NCBI GenBank assembly: GCA_964531735.1
Contig: CAZHGD010000007.1
Coordinates: 28,359 to 92,358 of the forward strand
Direction: 5' to 3'
DNA: 64,000 nt
Source of the DNA: CAZHGD01 sp964531735
GTDB taxonomy: Bacteria; Armatimonadota; UBA10988
Shown: positions 52,842 through 61,069 of the stretch, one piece after another
Layout of the letters: each line of letters opens with the position of its first letter
Numbering within the stretch: position 1 is the stretch's first letter
The notes under the pieces: model-generated
Database searches by the model: none
Seen by the model: only the letters and a program-made list of their open reading frames with translations
Told to the model about the DNA's origin: nothing
Made by a program: the position numbers and the translations under genes

Positions 52842-54004
52842 GGGTTCAGTTCCTCAGCGCCACGCAACTGGCCGTCCCACGCACGCCAGGCGAGCGGCCG
52901 GCCACCACGCTGGTAGTACCGGGCCACCCGGCGGGTCAACGAGGTCGGCACCACATATGAGATAGCCTTCGCCCAGCCGCCGATCTCCTCGGCGGTGATC
53001 CGGGCGTTGCCTTGTCGGCCGCACAGCACCACCTCATCTCCAACGGTGGCTGCCGGTACGGTGTTCAGGTCGAGCTGGACCAAGTCCATGTTGACGCGGC
53101 CGAGATACGGCACTCGCCGCCCACCACACAGCGCTTCTGCACCATTGGACAACGCCCAGGGCAAACCGTCGCCGTAGCCGACCGGAACCAGCCCGACGAG
53201 CGTCTCACGCGTCAGCCGATGGCCGTGCGCGTAACCCACGTCATGGCCGGCCGGCACAGTGCGGACCTGACAGAGGCGTGTCTTGACGGCCATCACCGGC
53301 TGCAGGTCGGCGGCGCCGGCCTCGATGCCGTACATCATGATGCCGGGTCGGATGGCGTCGGCATGCGCCTCGGGCAACTGCAGCGCGGCGGCGCTGTTGC
53401 ACAGGTGGGCCACCGGGGCGACCAGCCCGTCCGCGGCCAGTTGGCGGCGCCAGACGGCGAAGCGTTCGGCCTGCTCCCGCGCGAACTCGACATCGACGTC
53501 GGCCGTGGCGAAATGCGTCGTCAGGCCGCTGACCACCAGCCGCCCGGTGGCTTCGGCGCGCCGCCAGAGCGCCTTCGCTTCGGCCACCTCGTAGCCGCGG
53601 CGGCCCATGCCGGTGTCGAGCTTGAGGTGGACCGCGAACGGCTCGGGCGACGTCACCGTACGAGCCAGCGCATCGACCAGTTCGTTGTCGATGGCCGTCG
53701 GCGTGATGCGATAGGCGACCAGCGCCTCGGCCTCTTCGGGCAAGGGCACGCCGAGGTGCCAGATCTCCTCGACGACGCCTTGCTCGCGAAGCTCGACGGC
53801 CTCGTCGACGGCGGCAACGGCGAACTGCCGGACACCGGCGGCGCGCAGGCACTGGGCCACCGCGACGGCGCCATGGCCATAGGCATCGGCCTTGACCACG
53901 CCAACGACGGCGGTGTGAACTGGCACCAGGGCGCGGAAGTACGACAGATTGTGCAACAGGGCGTCGAGGTTCACCTCGGCCCAGGTTCGCGTGGGTTGGG
54001 TCAC
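52838..54004 (-). CDS. alr: Alanine racemase
   Basis: A 388-residue PLP enzyme of fold type III that interconverts L- and D-alanine for peptidoglycan. The PLP-binding lysine is Lys38 in VVKADAYGHGA. LKLDTGMGRRGYEV is typical, and the second catalytic residue is the Tyr in DVGYAHGHRLT, with the VGYGDGL loop after it. The length is normal. The start is a GTG 4 bp after the preceding pilT-like gene, and the stop overlaps the lipoprotein start. Confidence 0.96.
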   Translation of the reverse strand: MTQPTRTWAEVNLDALLHNLSYFRALVPVHTAVVGVVKADAYGHGAVAVAQCLRAAGVRQFAVAAVDEAVELREQGVVEEIWHLGVPLPEEAEALVAYRITPTAIDNELVDALARTVTSPEPFAVHLKLDTGMGRRGYEVAEAKALWRRAEATGRLVVSGLTTHFATADVDVEFAREQAERFAVWRRQLAADGLVAPVAHLCNSAAALQLPEAHADAIRPGIMMYGIEAGAADLQPVMAVKTRLCQVRTVPAGHDVGYAHGHRLTRETLVGLVPVGYGDGLPWALSNGAEALCGGRRVPYLGRVNMDLVQLDLNTVPAATVGDEVVLCGRQGNARITAEEIGGWAKAISYVVPTSLTRRVARYYQRGGRPLAWRAWDGQLRGAEELNP

Positions 54005-54008
54005 GACC

Positions 54009-55151
54009 TCACCGGCGCTTTCGCCGTTCCTCTTCGAGCTTCTTCTCGTACTCTTCGCGCGCCTGCTCGATCATGTGCTCGAGCTCGTCGGGGTAGGGGC
54101 TCTTCTCGATCGCGTCGAGCTTGTGCGAGACCTCCTCCGCCACCAACTGCGCCAGGTGCTGGTTGAGCGTGCGCATGCCGTGGCGCGAGCCGACCGAGAT
54201 CAGGCTCTCGACCTGGTGCGTCTTGCCTTCGCGGATCAGTGACCGGACCGCGTTGGTGCAGACCATCACCTCGTAGGCGGCCACGCGTGCGGTGGCGTCA
54301 CGCCGCTTGAGTAGTGTCTGCGAGATGACGCCGACGAGGTTGGCGGCCATCTGCAGACGGATCTGGCCTTGCTGGAAGATCGGAAACGAGTCGATGATGC
54401 GGTCGACGGTCTGGACGGCGTCGGTGGTGTGCAGCGTGCCGAACACCAGGTGGCCGGTTTCAGCCGAGGTGATGGCCAGTTCCATGGTCTCGAGGTCGCG
54501 CATTTCGCCGACCAGGATGACGTCTGGGTCTTCGCGCAAGGCCGACTTCAGCGCGTTGGCGAAGCTGTGCGTGTCCTCGCCGAGTTCGCGCTGGTTGATC
54601 AGCGACTCGATATCGTCATGAACGAACTCGACCGGGTCCTCGATGGTGATGATGTGCTCGGCGCGCGTGCGGTTGATGTAGTTGATCAGTGCGGCCAGTG
54701 TGGTCGACTTGCCCGAACCGGTCGGCCCGGTCACCAGGACGAGGCCGCGCGGACGCTTGGCGAACTCGATCACCGCATCCGGCAGTGACAACTCCTCGAC
54801 CGTGTTGATCTTGAACGGGATGGCGCGGATGGCGACCCCGGGGGCGCCGCGCTGCTGGAAGAGGTTGACGCGGTAGCGGCTGACGCCCTTCAGCTCATAG
54901 GCCAGGTCGAGTTCCATCTCGGACTCGAAGCGCTGGACATGGTCCGGGCGGCAGAGCGTGTAGCCCAACTCGCGGACATGCTCGGGGGTCAGCTCCGGCG
55001 TGTTCCGTTGCATGATCTCGCTGAGCGGCAGCAGGTCGCCCAGCAGGCGCATCAGCGGTGGCCGGTGCGCCTTGAGGATCAGGTCGGACGCGCCGATCTT
55101 GACCATGTAGGACAGCAGGTCCTGCATCTTGTACGGGCAAGGGGTGGCCAT
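54009..55151 (-). CDS. PilT-like twitching motility ATPase (copy 3)
   Basis: A 380-residue hexameric ATPase of the PilT/GspE superfamily, expected at the inner-membrane base of type IV pili, where PilT powers retraction. Walker A is GPTGSGKST at 142-150; the Asp box IEDPVEFVHDD, Walker B VILVGEMRDLET and His box TGHLVFGTLHT follow. The AIRNLIR retraction motif is present as AVRSLIREGK. The tail EYEKKLEEERRKRR is highly charged. It begins 3 bp after the stop of the neighbouring paralogue and ends 4 bp before alr. Confidence 0.92.
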   Translation of the reverse strand: MATPCPYKMQDLLSYMVKIGASDLILKAHRPPLMRLLGDLLPLSEIMQRNTPELTPEHVRELGYTLCRPDHVQRFESEMELDLAYELKGVSRYRVNLFQQRGAPGVAIRAIPFKINTVEELSLPDAVIEFAKRPRGLVLVTGPTGSGKSTTLAALINYINRTRAEHIITIEDPVEFVHDDIESLINQRELGEDTHSFANALKSALREDPDVILVGEMRDLETMELAITSAETGHLVFGTLHTTDAVQTVDRIIDSFPIFQQGQIRLQMAANLVGVISQTLLKRRDATARVAAYEVMVCTNAVRSLIREGKTHQVESLISVGSRHGMRTLNQHLAQLVAEEVSHKLDAIEKSPYPDELEHMIEQAREEYEKKLEEERRKRR

Positions 55152-55154
55152 CAG

Positions 55155-56333
55155 CTATACCTTCTTGGCGGCCTCGCCCAGCAGGGCGCGGGCCTCGTCC
55201 TGCAGTTCGGCGGGCACCAGGCCTTGGCGGAGGGCGCGGCTGACGAAATCGGTCGTGTTGGAGCACTTCATCAGGCAGTCCGGGTAGGCGACCTTCCGCT
55301 CGGCGAGGATCGCCAGCAGCGTCTGGTCGAGCGAGATCATGCCCTGATCGGCACCGGCCTGGATCATGGTCGGGATCTGGAAGGTCTTGGCCTCGCGGAT
55401 GAGCGCGCGTACGGCCGGGACCACCACCAGGATCTCGTGGGCCGCGATCCGCCCACCGCCCACTTTCGGCATCAGCGTCTGCGAGACCACCGCTTGCAGC
55501 ACGATGCTGAGCTGCATGCGGATCTGTTCCTGCTGCTCCGGCGGGAAGACGTCGATGATGCGGTCCACGGTCTGCGCCGCGTCGGTGGTGTGCAAGGTTC
55601 CGAAGACCAAGTGGCCCGTTTCGGCCACCGTGATGGCCAGCGAGATGGTCTCCAGGTCGCGCATTTCGCCGACCAGCACGATGTCGGGGTTCTGGCGCAG
55701 CACGTGCCGCAGCGCATGGCCGAAGCTGTGCGTGTCCATGCCCAGTTCGCGCTGCTCGACCGTGCACTTGATGTCCTCGTGCACGAACTCGATCGGGTCC
55801 TCGATGGTGACGATGTGGCGCGCGCGCCGCTCGTTGACGTACTTGATCATCGAGGCCAGCGTGGTCGACTTGCCCGAGCCGGTCGGGCCGGTGACCAGCA
55901 CCAGACCGCGCGGCAGCATGGCCAAGGTCTTGAGCACCTGCGGCAGGCCCATCTCGTCGATGTTCTTGATGTCGACGGGGATCTGCCGCATGACGGCGCC
56001 GACGTTGCGGCGCTGGTGGAACACGTTCACGCGGAAGCGCGCCACGCCCTCGATCTGGTAGCTGAGGTCGATCTCCAGGTTCTCGTTGAACCGGTACCGC
56101 TGCTCCTCATTCATGATCGCGACCGAGAGCGCCTGGATCACGTCGCTGGTCAGCACCGGGTACTTCTGGCGCGTCAGGTGGCCGTGGACGCGGTAGATCG
56201 GCGGCTCACCAGCGCGCAGGTGCAGGTCTGAACCGTTGAGGCCGACCATCTCGGTCAACAGATGGTTCAGCGTGACCGGGTAGCGGTCGGCCGCGGCCGT
56301 CTCCAGATCGAAGCGGGAGTGCGTTGCAGCCAT
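55155..56333 (-). CDS. PilT-like twitching motility ATPase (copy 2)
   Basis: A 392-residue PilT paralogue with Walker A GPTGSGKST, IEDPIEFVHED, IVLVGEMRDLET and TGHLVFGTLHTTDAAQ. The retraction motif reads AVRALIREAKT, close to PilT AIRNLIRE. The N-terminal PAS-like domain (LNGSDLHLRAGEPPIYRVHG) is the standard PilT opening. The ATG at 56331-56333 is preferred over a GTG two codons upstream, with GAGGAGG about 10 bp before it. It overlaps or abuts the upstream paralogue, and the gap to copy 3 is 3 bp. Confidence 0.92.
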   Translation of the reverse strand: MAATHSRFDLETAAADRYPVTLNHLLTEMVGLNGSDLHLRAGEPPIYRVHGHLTRQKYPVLTSDVIQALSVAIMNEEQRYRFNENLEIDLSYQIEGVARFRVNVFHQRRNVGAVMRQIPVDIKNIDEMGLPQVLKTLAMLPRGLVLVTGPTGSGKSTTLASMIKYVNERRARHIVTIEDPIEFVHEDIKCTVEQRELGMDTHSFGHALRHVLRQNPDIVLVGEMRDLETISLAITVAETGHLVFGTLHTTDAAQTVDRIIDVFPPEQQEQIRMQLSIVLQAVVSQTLMPKVGGGRIAAHEILVVVPAVRALIREAKTFQIPTMIQAGADQGMISLDQTLLAILAERKVAYPDCLMKCSNTTDFVSRALRQGLVPAELQDEARALLGEAAKKV

Positions 56334-56335
56334 GG

Positions 56336-57415
56336 TCACTCGTCCTCCTCGCTACGGCGCAGCATCATCTTCAGCTCCGCCAGGTTGCCGGCTCGCATCA
56401 GCGCCTCGCGGGCGTCGATGGTCCCCTGTTTGACCAGGCGGTCGAGGTGCATGTTCATGGTCTGCATGCCGTACTGCTCCTCCGACTGCCGCATGATGCC
56501 GTAGATGTTGCCGATGTTGCCCTCTTCGATGTGCCCCGCGATGGTCGGGTTGACCACCATGATTTCGCAGGCGAGTGTGCGGCCCTTGTCGTCCTTGCGC
56601 GGCACCAACTGCTGCGAGATGACCGCCTTCAGCGTGGTCGACAAGCGCAGACAGATCTGCGGCTTCTCGTGGGGCGGGAACAGGTTGACGATGCGCTCCA
56701 CGGTCTCGGCCGCCGAGTTGGTGTGGAGGGTCGACAGCACCAGGTGGCCGGTCTCGGCCGCCTGCATGGCGATGCCGATGCTCTCGCGGTCGCGCATTTC
56801 ACCAATCAGGATGATGTCGGGCGCCTGGCGCAGCACCGAACGCAGGGCGTGGGCGAAGTCGTGGGTATCGACCGCCACCTCGCGCTGCGAGACGATGCAG
56901 CGGCGGTCCGGGTGCATGAACTCGATCGGGTCCTCGATGGTGACGATATGGCCGCGCCGGTTCTGGTTGATCAGGTCGACGATGGAGGCCAGCGTGGTGG
57001 ACTTGCCCGAGCCGGTGGGGCCGGTGACCAGCACGAAGCCGGTGCGGTTGGCGGCGATCTTCCGGACCACCGACGGCAGGTTCAGTTCCTCGAGCTTCGG
57101 CACTTCCAGCGGAATCACGCGGAAGACGATGGCGATGCTGCCGCGCTGCTTGTAGACATTGACGCGGAAGCGGCACTTGCCCGGCAGGGCGTAGGCCATG
57201 TCGGTTTCGCACAGCTCGTGGAAGCGCGCGATCTGTTCGGGCCGCATCATCTCGGAGAGGAAGCGCTGGATGTCCTCGTTGGTCAGGAGCGGCAGGCTGG
57301 CGTCGATCGGCCGCACATCGCCTTGGATCCGGTAGGCTGGAGGCGTGTGTGCCTTGAGAAACACATCCGATGCCCGCGCCTCGAAACCGCGCAGCAGCAG
57401 CTCATCCAGCGTCAT
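56336..57415 (-). CDS. PilT-like ATPase with divergent C-terminal motif (copy 1)
   Basis: A 359-residue PilT/PilU-like ATPase: ARASDVFLKAHTPPAYRIQG opening, Walker A GPTGSGKST, IEDPIEFMHPD, IILIGEMRDRES and TGHLVLSTLHTNSA. The position of the AIRNLIR motif reads NPTIAGHIEEGN, so this copy lacks the Arg-rich retraction signature and may have a PilU-like or accessory role. The ATG at 57413-57415 has AAGGAG 9 bp upstream. It overlaps the preceding membrane-protein gene by 4 bp. Confidence 0.92.
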   Translation of the reverse strand: MTLDELLLRGFEARASDVFLKAHTPPAYRIQGDVRPIDASLPLLTNEDIQRFLSEMMRPEQIARFHELCETDMAYALPGKCRFRVNVYKQRGSIAIVFRVIPLEVPKLEELNLPSVVRKIAANRTGFVLVTGPTGSGKSTTLASIVDLINQNRRGHIVTIEDPIEFMHPDRRCIVSQREVAVDTHDFAHALRSVLRQAPDIILIGEMRDRESIGIAMQAAETGHLVLSTLHTNSAAETVERIVNLFPPHEKPQICLRLSTTLKAVISQQLVPRKDDKGRTLACEIMVVNPTIAGHIEEGNIGNIYGIMRQSEEQYGMQTMNMHLDRLVKQGTIDAREALMRAGNLAELKMMLRRSEEDE

Positions 57416-58191
57416 CCTAGCCGTCTCCTTCGATTCGTCCCGGCCCGCCACCGCCGCAGTCCTCGTTCGACCACCACAAACGTCCCCAGCGCCGCCGCGG
57501 TGGCCAGAACCACCAGCAGGATCGACGACCCCGCCGGGTGTTTTGGCGAGGTGCGGCGGGAATCCTCTCCGAGCGGCAATTCGGGTGGCGCGAACGGCGG
57601 CAGGTCAAACGTCGCGGCCTGCGGATTCAGCACCTCGATGCTGTAGGAGTGGTGTGGTCCGGCGCCATGGTGCCGCAGCCGCACGTCGCGGCTCTCGAAC
57701 TGCCTGATGCCGCGGTAGTTGAAGGCCCGGTTGTCCAGGTCGCCCACCATGAAGTCGAGGTCGATCCGGCCGTGGCGACCGAACGCCTTGAGGAACGGCT
57801 CCAGCTTGAAGGTGCCCTGGTCGCGGTTGAACGCGCGCTCGCTCAGTCGAAAGCCGACCGTGAATCCGGCCGACGAGGTCTCGAACTCGAACGCGTCCGG
57901 CTTCTCGGTGCCTGGGTAACTGCGCCGCAGCTCGCTGGCCGAGCCATAGCCAAGGCCGGCGGCGAGCACCTCCAGCTCGGAGCGCGCGGCCGCCTCCGTG
58001 AGGGGCTGGCTGTACAGCGCCGTCGCGGCATAGCCGGTGGCCGCCCAGAAGAAAGCGGTGATCTGCACGGACGCGGGTGAGGTCAAACGGTCTGGTTGCG
58101 GACTGGTCTGACCCGCCGGCTGAGCAACCAGCCGGCCGACAGCCAGCAGCATGCAGCTCAACTGCGCGCGGGTGCCGACTCCTCGTACCAT
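57412..58191 (-). CDS. Exported protein of unknown function, first gene of the pilT unit
   Basis: A 259-residue protein with a weak N-terminal export signal (LSCMLLAVGRLVAQPAG), a globular beta-rich body (FEFETSSAGFTVGFRLSER, RIDLDFMVGDLDNRAFNYRG), and one membrane span near the C-terminus (SSILLVVLATAAALGTFVVV) ending in a basic tail. I do not recognise a family. The 4-bp overlap with the first PilT-like gene and the position at the head of the operon suggest a pilus or envelope role. Confidence 0.65.
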   Translation of the reverse strand: MVRGVGTRAQLSCMLLAVGRLVAQPAGQTSPQPDRLTSPASVQITAFFWAATGYAATALYSQPLTEAAARSELEVLAAGLGYGSASELRRSYPGTEKPDAFEFETSSAGFTVGFRLSERAFNRDQGTFKLEPFLKAFGRHGRIDLDFMVGDLDNRAFNYRGIRQFESRDVRLRHHGAGPHHSYSIEVLNPQAATFDLPPFAPPELPLGEDSRRTSPKHPAGSSILLVVLATAAALGTFVVVERGLRRWRAGTNRRRRLG

Positions 58192-58255
58192 GCCGCTCCC
58201 GTTTCAAGCCCCGGCGGCCAGTATAGCGGCCCGCGAGGTGGCCTGTCAACCGGCC

Positions 58256-58981
58256 TCAGGCGTCCTCGACCAGCACGGCCTGCTGGAGCTTGACCAGTTG
58301 CTGGATGCCGCGCTCGGCCAAATCGAGCATCTCGTCGAGCAACTCACGGCTGAACGGACGCTCCTCGCCGGTGCCCTGGACCTCAATCAGTCGCTGGCGC
58401 CCGGTCATGACCACGTTCATGTCGACGGCCGCTTTGGAGTCCTCGGCGTAGCACAAATCGAGCATGGTCTCGTTGCCGACAACGCCGACGCTGACCGCGG
58501 CCACGTGGTCGCGCACCGGCAGGCGCTGGAAGGCCTTGCGCCGCTGGAGCCAGCGCAGGGCCTCGACCAGTGCCACATAGCCACCGGTGATGGCCGCCGT
58601 CCGCGTGCCGCCGTCCGCCTGGAGCACGTCGCAGTCGATGGTCACGGTACGCGCGCCCAGGGCCGGGAAGTCGACCACGCTGCGCAGCGCCCGGCCGACC
58701 AGCCGCGAGATCTCCAGCGACCGCGAATCGGCCTTGCCGGTACGGCTGGAGCGAGCCCGCCGGTCGCCCGTGCTGCGGGGCAGCATGTCGTACTCGGCGG
58801 TGACCCAGCCTTGCCCGGTGTCGCGCCGGAACGGTGGCAGGTACTCCTCCACCGAGGCCGTACACATGACGACCGTGTCGCCCATCTGGATCTCGCACGA
58901 GCCTTCGGCCCATTTGCTGACCCCGACCACCAACTCCACCGGGCGCAGGTCGCCCGCCGCTCGGCCATCCGCCCGTGTCAT
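58256..58981 (-). CDS. rph: RNase PH (tRNA 3'-end phosphorolytic exonuclease)
   Basis: A 241-residue phosphorolytic RNase that trims tRNA 3' ends using phosphate. Conserved stretches are GDTVVMCTASVEEYLPPF, AEYDMLPRSTGDR, RSLEISRLVGRALRSVVD and AITGGYVALVEAL, with DLCYAEDSKAAVDMNVVMTG. The length matches the usual 237-240. The ATG at 58979-58981 has AAAGGA 7 bp upstream. A 64-bp gap separates it from the pilT unit. Confidence 0.96.
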   Translation of the reverse strand: MTRADGRAAGDLRPVELVVGVSKWAEGSCEIQMGDTVVMCTASVEEYLPPFRRDTGQGWVTAEYDMLPRSTGDRRARSSRTGKADSRSLEISRLVGRALRSVVDFPALGARTVTIDCDVLQADGGTRTAAITGGYVALVEALRWLQRRKAFQRLPVRDHVAAVSVGVVGNETMLDLCYAEDSKAAVDMNVVMTGRQRLIEVQGTGEERPFSRELLDEMLDLAERGIQQLVKLQQAVLVEDA

Positions 58982-59003
58982 GCCATCGTCCTTTCGCCTC
59001 CGG

Positions 59004-60221
59004 TCACCCGCCGACCCGCAGAATGCGCGTCTCGGCCGACCATTCACTGCGGAACCCCAGTCGGGCCGCGGTCTCGCGCAAGGGCACCAGCGGCCGCTCC
59101 GAGACCCGCTGCGTCGGCGTCGCCAGCGCCTTGCGCGCCGACGCGTTGGCGCCCTCGCTGCTGATCTCCTGGGCTGCCAGATCGATCAGCACGGTGTCCT
59201 GCGGGCTCTTCAGCGTCAGCTTGTCGCCGTCCTGGCGAAGCTGGACGCGGAGCTGGCGGGCCAGGTCGGCCGCCGGCACCAGGGCCTCTTCGCCGTGCCA
59301 GCGGGCCAACGGCAGGTAGAAGCTGCGGCGGCCGAGCACGTAGATCTGCGGCACCCGGTGCGCGCGCCCGGGCAAGACGGCCGGCTCGTTGTCGCCGTCG
59401 GCGGTCACCTTCAGCGGCTCGGCGCGAGCGGTGGTGGTGCGCGCCACCAGCCGGGTGGTGTTGCGGCGGCTCTCGACGCAGACCAGTCCGTCGCCGCTGC
59501 CCGTCCAGCACCCGAGCAGGTTGCTGCTCAGGCCCGGGTCCACTTCGGTGAGCTTGGCCTCGCCCGGCTGGGCGACAAACAGGCGCTCGCTGCCGCCGGT
59601 GCCCTCGGACCGCGAGCCGATCAGCAAGCGCTCGGCCGGCGCCCAGCTCAGCGAGGTGATGCCGCGGCTGCCCAGCGTGAGCCATTCGGTCTCTTTGCCG
59701 TTCAGGTCGCGGACGATGACCTGATAGCGCTTGACCGACGACTCGACGATCTCGCGCACGAACGCGACGCGGTCGCCGTCGGGTGACCAGACCGGCAGGT
59801 ACTCCTGTTCCTTGGTGTCGGTGATGCGGCGCAGGTCGTTGCCGGCGCGGCTCGACATCCAGATGTCCAGGCTGCCGCGGCGTTGCATGGCGAACAGCAG
59901 CCGGCCGCCGTCCGGCGACCAGGTGGCGTAGCGGGCACCGGTCATCACGCTGTTGGCGTTGCCGCCGTCGGCGCTGCACGTCCACAGCGAGTACTCACTC
60001 CGCTGCGTGTCGTAGCTCTCGTAGGCAATGGCGGTACCGTCGGGCGAGGCCGCCGGACGACTCTTGCGGCTGCCGGTGCGGGTGAGTTGCCGCAGGCCCT
60101 GGCCGTCAAAGCGGAAGGTCCACAGCTCGCCCTGGCGCACGAACACGACCTGGTCGTCAGGCAGCATCACCTCCGACGCGCCGACGGCGCCGGTCAGGAA
60201 CAGCAGCATCAGCAAGGACAT
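59004..60221 (-). CDS. TolB-like propeller protein with C-terminal stalk domain
   Basis: A 405-residue exported protein. Signal peptide LLMLLFLTGAVGASE, then about six WD40/PD40 blades of TolB type (SPDGTAIAYESYD, ATWSPDGGRLLFAMQ, PVWSPDGDRVAFVRE). The last 110 residues form a copper-amine-oxidase N1-like stalk: EALVPAADLARQLRV, ERPLVPLRETAARLGF, ETRILRV. This module anchors or scaffolds surface proteins in Firmicutes and Armatimonadota-type bacteria. The ATG at 60219-60221 is chosen because it places the hydrophobic core right after the start; no good ribosome site is visible. Confidence 0.78.
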   Translation of the reverse strand: MSLLMLLFLTGAVGASEVMLPDDQVVFVRQGELWTFRFDGQGLRQLTRTGSRKSRPAASPDGTAIAYESYDTQRSEYSLWTCSADGGNANSVMTGARYATWSPDGGRLLFAMQRRGSLDIWMSSRAGNDLRRITDTKEQEYLPVWSPDGDRVAFVREIVESSVKRYQVIVRDLNGKETEWLTLGSRGITSLSWAPAERLLIGSRSEGTGGSERLFVAQPGEAKLTEVDPGLSSNLLGCWTGSGDGLVCVESRRNTTRLVARTTTARAEPLKVTADGDNEPAVLPGRAHRVPQIYVLGRRSFYLPLARWHGEEALVPAADLARQLRVQLRQDGDKLTLKSPQDTVLIDLAAQEISSEGANASARKALATPTQRVSERPLVPLRETAARLGFRSEWSAETRILRVGG

Positions 60222-60227
60222 GACTGG

Positions 60228-60257
60228 TTGACACGTGACACGGGGTACTCTTATCAT
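60228..60257 (+). promoter_or_regulatory. Sigma-70-like promoter for the methyltransferase gene
   Basis: TTGACA (60228-60233) and TATCAT (60252-60257) are separated by 18 bp. A start site near 60264 would lie about 37 bp before the ATG at 60301. The -35 matches consensus 6/6 and the -10 4/6. This supports the 60301 start rather than an in-frame start at 60235 that would lie inside the promoter. It overlaps the upstream region of the divergent TolB-like gene. Confidence 0.65.
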
Positions 60258-60300
60258 ACGGGTCCCCAAACCCGGCGTCAAGGCGCCGGCGAGCGAGTTC

Positions 60301-61035
60301 ATGCGGCCGACAGAACATGCGCGGATGTTTGCGTTCGAGGACCACTACTGGTGGTTTGTGGGCCGCCAGGCCGTCCTGCGCAGTCTGCTCGACCGTCATC
60401 TGCCGCCGTGCGCCGACCGCCGGATCCTCGACGTCGGCTGCGGCTCGGGCGCCACGCTGCGCAGCCTCGAACGTTACGGCACCACCGTCGGCCTGGATCC
60501 CTTTCCCAGCGCGATCGAGCTGTCGCGCCGCCGGGGCCTCGACCGCCTGGTGATGGGCGATGCCACGGCACTGCCCCTGGCCTCGGAGAGCTGCGATCTG
60601 GTGACCTCGCTCGACGTGCTCGAGCACATCGGCGCCGAACGCACCGCAGTCGCCGAGATGACGCGCGTGCTCAAGCCCGGCGGCCATCTCGCCCTGATGG
60701 TGCCGGCCTACCAGTTCCTGTGGAGCCAGCACGACGTCGCCCTGGACCACCAGCGGCGCTACACCGCGCCGCGCGTGCGCGAGGTGCTGGAAGAAGCGGG
60801 ACTGCGTGTGGTGCGACTGGGATACTGCATCACCTTCCTGCTGCCGGCGGCGCTCCTGGTGCGCCTGTCCGAACGCTGCCGCGCGAAATCGCCGGAGCCG
60901 CATTGCGCCCTGATCGAGCTGCCACCGCTGCTCAACCGCTTGTGCCTGGCCACCGTGCAGCTCGAGGCGCGCCTGATCGGCCACCTCAACCTGCCCGCCG
61001 GCGTTTCGGTCGTCTGTCTGGCCCAGCGCCCATAG
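60301..61035 (+). CDS. SAM-dependent methyltransferase (Methyltransf_11 type)
   Basis: A 244-residue protein with the classic class I methyltransferase order: EDHYWWFVGRQAVL (opening typical of a glycan or lipid-associated group), motif I ILDVGCGSGATLRSLE, VGLDPFPSAIELSR, DLVTSLDVLEHI and LKPGGHLALMVPA. A hydrophobic stretch (YCITFLLPAALLVRLS) may touch the membrane. The acceptor is unknown; the EDHYWWF-type opening is common in polysaccharide-cluster methyltransferases. The start is supported by a promoter 44 bp upstream. Confidence 0.85.
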   Translation: MRPTEHARMFAFEDHYWWFVGRQAVLRSLLDRHLPPCADRRILDVGCGSGATLRSLERYGTTVGLDPFPSAIELSRRRGLDRLVMGDATALPLASESCDLVTSLDVLEHIGAERTAVAEMTRVLKPGGHLALMVPAYQFLWSQHDVALDHQRRYTAPRVREVLEEAGLRVVRLGYCITFLLPAALLVRLSERCRAKSPEPHCALIELPPLLNRLCLATVQLEARLIGHLNLPAGVSVVCLAQRP

Positions 61036-61069
61036 CCAGGCGTTCCAACGGCCCGCGCGCGCGCTTTCT

